A stretch of 64,000 nt of DNA from Bombyx mori (Eukaryota > Arthropoda > Insecta > Lepidoptera > Bombycidae): NCBI RefSeq assembly GCF_030269925.1, contig NC_085128.1, forward strand, positions 6,078,501 to 6,142,500. Direction: 5' to 3'. The position numbers and the translations under genes were made by a program. The stretch's first letter is position 1. Every line of letters begins with the position of its first letter. The notes beneath the pieces are model-generated. The model did no database searches and had not been told where the DNA came from. It worked only from the letters and a program-made list of their open reading frames with translations. Below, piece by piece: positions 57,668 to 64,000 of this stretch.

Positions 57668-57880
57668 TTTTTTTATGCTTAGGTTGGTGGACGAGCTCAC
57701 GGCCCACCTGGTATTAAGCGGTTACCGGAGCCCATAGACATCTAAAACGTAAATACCGCCACCTACCTTGAGATATAAGTTCTAAGGTCTCAGAATAGTT
57801 ACAACGGCTGTCCCACCCTTCAAACCGAAACGCATTACTGCTTTATTACTGATTCACGGCAGAAATAGGCAGGATGGTGG
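57668..57880 (-). mobile_element. Bm1-type SINE, minus copy of a head-to-head pair
   Basis: Body on the minus strand up to GGCAGGATGGTGG, where it meets the next copy without any gap. A small duplication (ATTACTGCTTTATTACTGAT) lies near 57834. Confidence 0.85.
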
Positions 57881-58044
57881 TTTGAAGGGTGGGGCAGCCG
57901 TTGTAACTATACTTGAGACCTTAGAACTTATATCTCAAGGTGGGTGGCGCATTTACGTTGTGGATGTCTATGGGCTCCAGTAACCACTTAACACCAGGTG
58001 GGCTGTGAGCTCGTCCACCCATCTAAGCAACAAAAAAAAAAAAA
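57881..58044 (+). mobile_element. Bm1-type SINE, plus copy of a head-to-head pair
   Basis: Body from TTTGAAGGGTGGGGCAGCCG to an A tail of 14 at 58031-58044. Confidence 0.85.
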
Positions 58045-58324
58045 ACCTCTCTCTTCGGGGTCGTCGTACTCCCTGACGGGGGCACGGAGCGGGCCTCGGG
58101 GTAAACCCCACTACCCGGGCAGACGCTCCCTGCCACATAGGGCAGGGGTGAAATAAATGCAAGACTGGATTGGGGGGGGGCTGTTCGCAGCGTGCCTCGG
58201 CACACTCACATCGACAAAAATACATACATATATTTAATACGACGGGCTTGATGATGCAGGAGGAGTGGTGCCCGCGGACGGCGCACCCCGGCGCCGGCTG
58301 CTGTCCTCTGCTTCCTAAGGCTAT

Positions 58325-58326
<2 letters not shown>
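58045..58326. other. Unexplained GC-rich unit between a SINE tail and a LINE tail
   Basis: Very GC-rich text (CGGGGTCGTCGTACTCCCTG, GGGGGCACGGAGCGGGCC) with two short foldbacks: GGGGTAAACCCC, and GGCAGACGCTCCCTGCC followed by ATAGGGCAGGG. A run of G at 58173-58181. An AT-rich spacer lies near 58215-58240, then GC-rich text again. No coding frame is convincing. Possibly the 3' part of another LINE or a host CpG-rich piece. Confidence 0.4.
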
Positions 58327-58393
<67 letters not shown>

Positions 58394-58770
58394 CCCTTAT
58401 TATCTAACTACAACTAACTACTAACTAAACTAAACTAACTAAACTACTATATACAACAGGGACAACAGTCAGCAACCGTGGGGCCCGCCACCGGCCCCAT
58501 GCCGCGGCCCCACCTCTACAAACCAGAGGAGGAGCCGCGGCACTAGTTTGGCGCTCACCCGTTCTGGGCTCCCCAAAAGGGGAAGACCATCGCGGGGAGG
58601 GACCGATGTTAAACACTCCCCAGACGGGGGAGTGGTCCACCCAACGGGGTGGGAAATGGGTCCCCATAAGGGGGCACCCCAACGATGTGGGGGGACATGA
58701 CGAGTGTGGACAGCTCAGTCCCATGGGGGCACTCATTATGAGCACTCCCATATCACTCCGATTAAGCCGA

Positions 58771-61497
58771 CTATCTTACCATAGCCGGGGGTTCCAGTAG
58801 CTCCCTTGGTAGCGCCCGACCATCAGGTGGTCTGGCGTGCAAGGGAGCTATATTGTGGAGGTGCTCGTGGGGTCCACCGTCAGCCCGCTCGTAAAGATTA
58901 CGAGCTAGCCTCCGGATGAACTCCTCGAGCGACTCCACATCTAGATCCCGGGCGATTACGTCATTTCTGACGTAACGCCCTGCTCCGACTATCGTGCGAA
59001 GAGCCAGATTTTGCTGGACCTGTAACCTCGCCCGCATACCCTGCGGGATGAGGTGATACCAGGCCTCAGCTGCGTACGTGATACGGGAACGGACATACGT
59101 CTTATAAATGCCGAGCTTAGTCCTGACCGGCAACCTGGAGGCCAACACCGGCTGGAGGAGGAATCTCGCACAGCGAGCGGCCGCCAACGCCTTATTGGCG
59201 TGGGCGGTCATCCTCAAACTCCGGTCGATATCGACCCCCAAGTACCGGACGCTGGATCTAAACTCGACATTAGCGCCACGGAGACTGAGCTGTCCCGGGA
59301 CGACTGTTGTGCGGACCGGACCGAAGAGGATAGCCGCAGTCTTCCCCACGTTGACCGCGACCCTCCATCGGTCCAGCCACTGGGGCAGTAGGTCCAAAAG
59401 CCTCTGCATCCTCAAAATGGCCGCAGAGGGGACGTTGGATGACGAGAAGTAGGCGCTGTCGTCGGCAAACAGCGCCAACTTCACGTCTACTTCCCACGCT
59501 TGGAGGTTACCCTCGAGCGTGGGAATGTCGTTGGTGTAGAGAGCGTAGAGGAGTGGGGCCAGGACGCTTCCCTGCGGAACTCCGGCCGTGACTGGGCGCA
59601 CCGACGACTTGGCGCCCTCGACCGCGACAAAGAAGGATCTTCCCTCCAGGTACGACCCCAGCAGTCGCACGTAGGCGTGCTGGAGGTCCGTGTTCTGCAC
59701 CAGCTTGTGGATCAGTCCCGCATGCCAGACACGGTCGAAGGCTTTCTCGATATCGAGAAAGACTGCGGCCGTGTACTGGCGCGCGTTGGACCGATCCGCC
59801 AAGTGATGCATGACGCGGACCAATTGCAGCGTTGTCGAGTGACCGCTGCGAAACCCGAACTGCTCGGGTCTGGGAAGGATGTGCGGCGACACCCTTCTCA
59901 GCAGCAGCCTCTCGAACAACTTGCCCACATGCGACAGCAAGGTGATCGGACGGTAACTGGAGGGATTTCTCCTATCCTTGCCGGGTTTGGGCAAGGCGAT
60001 AACCTTGCCCAATTTCCAAATTCCCGGGAAGTGTCCTGTGGACAGAATGGAATTGAACAGCCGTGTCATGTATGACACGACCGTTTCAGGGAAGTGGAAG
60101 AATGCGAGGGAGGGAATACCGTCCTCGCCCGGCGCCTTGCGCCTCTTCATCCGCTTGATGGAGAGGCGCAATTCACTGGGAGTGATGAAAACATCATCTC
60201 CCAACGGTGGCACCGGGGAGGAGAGTAGGTTCGCTACGCTCTCTTCCACCGATTGGTGGAATGCGGCCTCTGAGGGTGCAGAGTCATTCGGAACGAACTG
60301 CCGCTCCAGCATTGCGGCCAGGACATCGGCGCGGGCCTGAGCCGAGAAGCATCGGTTGCCCCTCTCGTCCACGAGTGGACAAGTCGGGGCAGGCCGATTT
60401 GAGAGCTGGCGGCAAAGTCGGTGGAGGGACACGGAAGAGGGGTCCTCACGGGCCTCCTCAATCCGTTCCTCCCACGCATAGCCCCGAAAGGAGCTAATCT
60501 TCGCCGCCAACTCCGCTTCCAACTCATTAAGCTCGCGCTTGATCCTGGGACAACGAGTTGTCGCCCAGAGCCTCCTCAGGCCCCTCTTCCGGCGAATGAT
60601 CGCCTTCAGATGGGCCGGGAGTCTACCTCTGGGCCCGCCGCTGGGCACAAGAGTCGTCGCCTGGTCAATCGCTCCCCTGATGGAGTCGACAAGGCGGACT
60701 GCCGCGTCGTCGACCCCCTCAGGGGTGTTGGGGTCCTGAATTACGGGAAGGTCGACTAGTCGTCTCTTAAAGAGCTCCCAGTCGACCTTCGGTCGTAGGG
60801 GCGAAGTCGCAACCCGGGTGAGCCCCATTCCCAGTGTCACCAGGATAGGGAGATGGGGGGTACCCAGGTCGTACAGTGCCTCGATCGTTACGGGGCACCG
60901 TAGCCCCTTATGAACACACACGTCCAGCACATCGGGCTGGTATAGCGCGGCGGTCGGGACGTGCGTGGGTTCATCAGGGCCGACCACAGAGTAGTCGCCC
61001 CTATCGGCATCTTCTAACAGCCGCCTGCCCACTGCTGTATTAAGTCGGGAGCCCCACGCGACGTGCTTCGCGTTGAGGTCCCCGACCAGCAGAGCTGGGC
61101 GGCTGTCGTAATTCAGGGCCCGTCTTATATCCTCAGGGTGGAATTCAGGCCCCGGGGGTCTATACGCGGCATAAATCCGCATATCTCCCCCCGAGGTGTG
61201 TACCCTCACACCGACTGACCTTGTCGATGTGAAGGACAGCAAATCCAACTGATCATGCACCACGTCCCGCCTGACAAGGGCCGCAGTGCCCCTGAACGGC
61301 CGCCCGGCAGGGGTAAGCTCGTCACGTCGGTACATGAAATAGTTGGGAATCCTGAACACATCCTGAGGTTTTAACAAGGTCTCCCCCAGCAGCAGAACCT
61401 CAGGGTTGTACTCCTGGGCGAGAACCAAGAGATCGTTTTTTCGGGATCTTATCCCATCGGGGTTCCAATAGATGATGCGAAGCTCCTGGCTAGCCAT
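58771..61497 (-). CDS. LINE ORF2: AP endonuclease and reverse transcriptase (Jockey clade)
   Basis: A 908-aa protein that nicks target DNA and copies the element RNA at the nick. Residues 5-225 form the endonuclease: YWNPDG, LLGET (Glu39), YAAYRPPG, LLVGDLNAKH (Asp140, Asn142) and LGTPHLPI (His215). Residues about 435-765 form the RT: KAPGEDGIP (454-462), LPKPGKDRRNPSSYRPITLL, GFRSGHST, AVFLDIEKAFDRVWH, GVPQGSVLAPLLYALYTNDI, the catalytic FADD (677-680), and VRYLGVDIDRSL. A C-terminal region of about 140 residues follows. No stop or frame change interrupts it. Odd point: the usual SDH of the endonuclease reads TPH, so the Asp is a Pro. ATG overlaps the end of ORF1 by 8 nt, which suggests linked translation. 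Confidence 0.92.
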   Translation of the reverse strand: MASQELRIIYWNPDGIRSRKNDLLVLAQEYNPEVLLLGETLLKPQDVFRIPNYFMYRRDELTPAGRPFRGTAALVRRDVVHDQLDLLSFTSTRSVGVRVHTSGGDMRIYAAYRPPGPEFHPEDIRRALNYDSRPALLVGDLNAKHVAWGSRLNTAVGRRLLEDADRGDYSVVGPDEPTHVPTAALYQPDVLDVCVHKGLRCPVTIEALYDLGTPHLPILVTLGMGLTRVATSPLRPKVDWELFKRRLVDLPVIQDPNTPEGVDDAAVRLVDSIRGAIDQATTLVPSGGPRGRLPAHLKAIIRRKRGLRRLWATTRCPRIKRELNELEAELAAKISSFRGYAWEERIEEAREDPSSVSLHRLCRQLSNRPAPTCPLVDERGNRCFSAQARADVLAAMLERQFVPNDSAPSEAAFHQSVEESVANLLSSPVPPLGDDVFITPSELRLSIKRMKRRKAPGEDGIPSLAFFHFPETVVSYMTRLFNSILSTGHFPGIWKLGKVIALPKPGKDRRNPSSYRPITLLSHVGKLFERLLLRRVSPHILPRPEQFGFRSGHSTTLQLVRVMHHLADRSNARQYTAAVFLDIEKAFDRVWHAGLIHKLVQNTDLQHAYVRLLGSYLEGRSFFVAVEGAKSSVRPVTAGVPQGSVLAPLLYALYTNDIPTLEGNLQAWEVDVKLALFADDSAYFSSSNVPSAAILRMQRLLDLLPQWLDRWRVAVNVGKTAAILFGPVRTTVVPGQLSLRGANVEFRSSVRYLGVDIDRSLRMTAHANKALAAARCARFLLQPVLASRLPVRTKLGIYKTYVRSRITYAAEAWYHLIPQGMRARLQVQQNLALRTIVGAGRYVRNDVIARDLDVESLEEFIRRLARNLYERADGGPHEHLHNIAPLHARPPDGRALPRELLEPPAMVR

Positions 61498-63688
61498 TGA
61501 GCCTCGCTATCAACTGGTAGAACCCCGACAGGATAGCCCCGATAGGGCTAGCGCCGGAGGCGATCTCGCGGATGACTCCGGAGATCACCTCGGCCAAGTT
61601 CTCCCAGAGTGCCAGCAGCCATGCAGCAAAGCCGGCAGGCTGAGAGGCCTGTCGACCGCTGCGGCGCTCGCGCTGAGGGCGGGGGGGAAGGGGGGGCTGA
61701 CTATTTAAGTTATCTAAGTTATCTAAGTTACCTTCGGCCGGATGGGCCGAAGGCAATTGCGGGCTTGTTGTCGGTAATTGGGCTGGTGGGGAGGCCTCAG
61801 AGACCTCCATGGTTTCGACATGGGTTCTCGATGGGGGATCCGGCACTATAGGCTCTGGTATGCCCCTTCTTGCTTTCTCTTCCTTTTTCCTTGCCTTTTT
61901 TTTCAATTTTTTGCGTCTATTCTTTTCCCTGTTTTTTGTTGTCGTAAGACCGCTAGTCGGGCAAGGTGTTTGTTGTGGCAATGGAGCAGCAGTAGTTCGA
62001 CCACGGGGAGCAGGAGTAGGCTTGGATTTGGTTGTCTGCCGTGGCGGGTTGGCCTGTGCCATCAGTGTAGACGCCGATGGCGACGCCTCCACCACCACAG
62101 CAGACGGAGCGGAGTGGGAAGGGGGGGGGGGCTGGGAAGATTTCCCTTTCCCCTTCCCCTTCCATTTTGGTACTGGTTTAGATGCCGGAAGAGCTGCACT
62201 CCCCGCTCGAGGCGCCTGTGGCGCAGGAGGAGGGACGGTTACTCCCATCATCCTGGCCCGTTTGCGGTAGACCGCACACCGTCTGTCGACGGCGGAATGG
62301 TCTTTCCCGCAATTAGCACAGGAGAATGGGCCGTCCCTCGGCCTCGGGCAGTCCGCTACGATGTGCTCCCCGGCACACCTTACGCAACGGACCGCACGAT
62401 GACAGTTGTAGGAGGCGTGTCCGAAGCCCTGGCAGCGATGACACTGCGCAGGTCCTCGGGTTGGACGCCATCCTTCCACCGTCACCCCCGGCAGGTACAG
62501 CAGTTCGTTGACTGCGTACAAGCGGGCGAGACCGTCCTTCGAGAGGTGATCCAGGGCTACGTGAAACACGCAGCCCGGACGCCCTCTCTGGGACCTAATG
62601 CACCTGGCATATCGAGCCGGGAATCCCAGCTCCTTCAGGGCATTGACGATTTCTGCCTCGTCGGTGTCGGCAGGGAGGCCCCGGACCGCCACCTTCGAAG
62701 GCATCTCCTCCGCCAGGGCGTAACAGTACCATTTAATGGCACTGTCCCTGGTAGAGGCCTCCGACAGGTAGGCCTGGACCGCCCTATACTCCTCCACCGA
62801 CGTCGGCAGAAATCTAAAACCGGCGCCGAAGGGTCGCGCCGAGGGGGCGCGGCCTAGGCGCTCCCTAATGGCCGCCATGTGGCGGGACCAATTTGGAAGG
62901 GCCTCCACCATAATTGGCGGGTGTCGGCGCAGTACCTCCTGGGCACGACCCTTCGGCCTCGGGGGAGGAATTTGTGAGGATTGGGAAGTCCTCTGGGTGG
63001 TGGGAACACCTGGCCTAGCTGCCATGGCAGCATAGGAGGTAGAAGGAGTGGGATTGGGCTTTGGGACGTGTGGTCTGGTAGACTCGAGGTCCATATACCT
63101 GGTCGAATCCAGGTTACCCGCCGTGCCGCTTAGGGCGGGGGCACCTCGGGTTGAGTCTACCGGGATAGGGGAAAGCGTTGGGGAGGGAGAACGAGGAGGG
63201 GATCGTTGTTGCCTTAGGGCTATCCCTGTCCTGGCGGGAGCCCTAGGTTTCGGAGTTGGTTTAGCTGGGATTGGACTCCCAGAGGGGGACGAAGATCTGG
63301 ACGAGGAGGGAGTGACTGATTCTGTCGAGGAATGAGCCGAGGACGTGGTCGAACTATCCTCCCCCTCCGATCTGGAGGAAGGGCCTAGTCTGGGACGCTT
63401 GTCCTTATCGCTCGATGAGCCTCGGTCAGACTCGGACCTGGCCTTCTTCCGCGGCCGAGAGGGCCCAGAGGGATCGGTCAACGAAGGAAGGTTATCTTCC
63501 TCCGGTTCGATCCTCAGAGTCCTCTGGGCCGCGACCGAAGGCCCGGGCAGACTGTCCGTCCCGAGTCCCATCGAGCCTATGCGAGCTGCTGGCGTTGGTT
63601 GGTATCTGCTTGATTGAGGCATCACCTGTCGTCCCTTGTGAGACGGGCCGGGAGTGCTGATGAGCGGGGGTGAATTTCCCCCAGACAT
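61490..63688 (-). CDS. LINE ORF1: gag-like zinc-knuckle protein (Jockey clade)
   Basis: A 732-aa RNA-binding protein that coats the element RNA. The first 250 residues are Ser/Pro-rich and disordered-looking, with basic patches (RPRKKARSESDRGSSSDKDK). Residues about 257-412 resemble the PRE domain (KVAVRGLPADTDEAEIVNAL, LKELGFPARYARCIRSQRGR). Three zinc knuckles follow: C416-C429 (CHRCQGFGHASYNC), C435-C447 (CVRCAGEHIVADC) and C457-C471 (CANCGKDHSAVDRRC). A Lys-rich stretch (REKNRRKKLKKKARKKEEKA) is a possible nuclear-localisation signal. Layout is as in Jockey-clade gag proteins. No interruption. Confidence 0.9.
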   Translation of the reverse strand: MSGGNSPPLISTPGPSHKGRQVMPQSSRYQPTPAARIGSMGLGTDSLPGPSVAAQRTLRIEPEEDNLPSLTDPSGPSRPRKKARSESDRGSSSDKDKRPRLGPSSRSEGEDSSTTSSAHSSTESVTPSSSRSSSPSGSPIPAKPTPKPRAPARTGIALRQQRSPPRSPSPTLSPIPVDSTRGAPALSGTAGNLDSTRYMDLESTRPHVPKPNPTPSTSYAAMAARPGVPTTQRTSQSSQIPPPRPKGRAQEVLRRHPPIMVEALPNWSRHMAAIRERLGRAPSARPFGAGFRFLPTSVEEYRAVQAYLSEASTRDSAIKWYCYALAEEMPSKVAVRGLPADTDEAEIVNALKELGFPARYARCIRSQRGRPGCVFHVALDHLSKDGLARLYAVNELLYLPGVTVEGWRPTRGPAQCHRCQGFGHASYNCHRAVRCVRCAGEHIVADCPRPRDGPFSCANCGKDHSAVDRRCAVYRKRARMMGVTVPPPAPQAPRAGSAALPASKPVPKWKGKGKGKSSQPPPPSHSAPSAVVVEASPSASTLMAQANPPRQTTKSKPTPAPRGRTTAAPLPQQTPCPTSGLTTTKNREKNRRKKLKKKARKKEEKARRGIPEPIVPDPPSRTHVETMEVSEASPPAQLPTTSPQLPSAHPAEGNLDNLDNLNSQPPLPPRPQRERRSGRQASQPAGFAAWLLALWENLAEVISGVIREIASGASPIGAILSGFYQLIARLNG

Positions 63689-64000
63689 GATATTAAGGTC
63701 TAGCAGGCTTAATTGGTCATTGGATCCCCAGGGAAATCAATTCGGTCAAGCTGAATGTTTTTGCTAGTTACCGACCGACCATATAAATAATATTCAAGGT
63801 AAATTGGTAACAGTAAACAAAAATTGAATTAGAGTAACTAAATTTAATATTAAATAATAAGATTAAAAGACTGTAATTTAAATGGACTAATAACTATTTA
63901 TGGGTAATGATAATCAAATGTACATTAAAAGATATGGAACAATAGTGGGGTCAGTGAGTATCCACCGCTATAATAATATACAATAATAATAAATGAATTC

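Larger units (their letters stand above)
58327..63966 (-). mobile_element. Jockey-clade LINE, near-intact
   Basis: Minus-strand element with ORF1, ORF2, a 375-bp 3' UTR and a 67-nt uninterrupted poly(A) tail (T run 58327-58393). The 3' UTR ends with TTAG-rich repeats (GTTTAGTTAGTTTAGTTTAG-like). GCTATAAT at 58320-58327 recurs at 63967-63974 and may be the target duplication. If so, the 5' UTR is about 280 bp and AT-rich; if not, the 5' end lies near 63780. Long open frames and the long tail point to a recent insertion. Confidence 0.85.

Noticed and set aside
61778..62857. 359-codon plus-strand frame rich in Arg and Trp
   Set aside because: Opposite strand of the Jockey-clade ORF1; composition is what the reverse of Pro/Ser/Arg-rich codons gives.

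Overview
The window looks like nuclear DNA of the silkworm Bombyx mori or a very close relative. It is AT-rich and intron-rich. About 27 copies of the tRNA-headed Bm1-type SINE are scattered over both strands, with lepidopteran Helitrons, mariners, MITEs and Jockey- and R1-clade LINEs. The species is inferred from the repeats; no search was run.

Only two host genes are supported. Both are on the plus strand and encode secreted RR-2 cuticular proteins (Rebers-Riddiford chitin-binding domain). Gene A runs from 6677 to 17414: 4 exons, 137 aa, His-rich end. Gene B runs from 23762 to 31143: 4 exons, 243 aa, with an added Pro/Ala/Val linker and a Gln-Tyr-Pro pentapeptide-repeat tail. Both split the RR-2 domain at the same place and phase, so they are probably tandem paralogues. 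Each has a TATA box, and a nuclear-receptor half-site lies 30-40 bp upstream of it; in gene B this matches the FTZ-F1 core.

Layout: 1-6570 is repeats (a foldback MITE, Bm1 copies, three Helitrons). 6571-18030 is gene A, whose introns hold a dead DD37D mariner, Bm1 copies, LINE ends and Helitrons. 18030-23600 holds a Helitron, a cecropia-like mariner 5' fragment and a Bm1 cluster. 23690-31213 is gene B, with an antisense R1-clade LINE in intron 2. 31560-33150 is a decayed Jockey-clade LINE. 33-57 kb shows no host gene: MITEs, a Tc1/mariner relic, a second R1-clade copy, LINE tails, and a nest of DNA elements inside a Bm1 copy at 48.1-49.9 kb. 58327 to about 63.7 kb (perhaps to 63966) is an almost pristine Jockey-clade LINE on the minus strand with two open reading frames and a 67-nt poly(A) tail.

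The two cuticle genes probably act together in the procuticle: secreted proteins bind chitin through RR-2, and their tails may support cross-linking. Nothing resembling a new multi-gene system was seen. The most unusual signals are the nested transposons at 48-50 kb, transposon-derived sequence abutting the acceptor of gene B exon 3, the foldback rearrangement in the dead LINE, and the intact LINE with a changed endonuclease motif.
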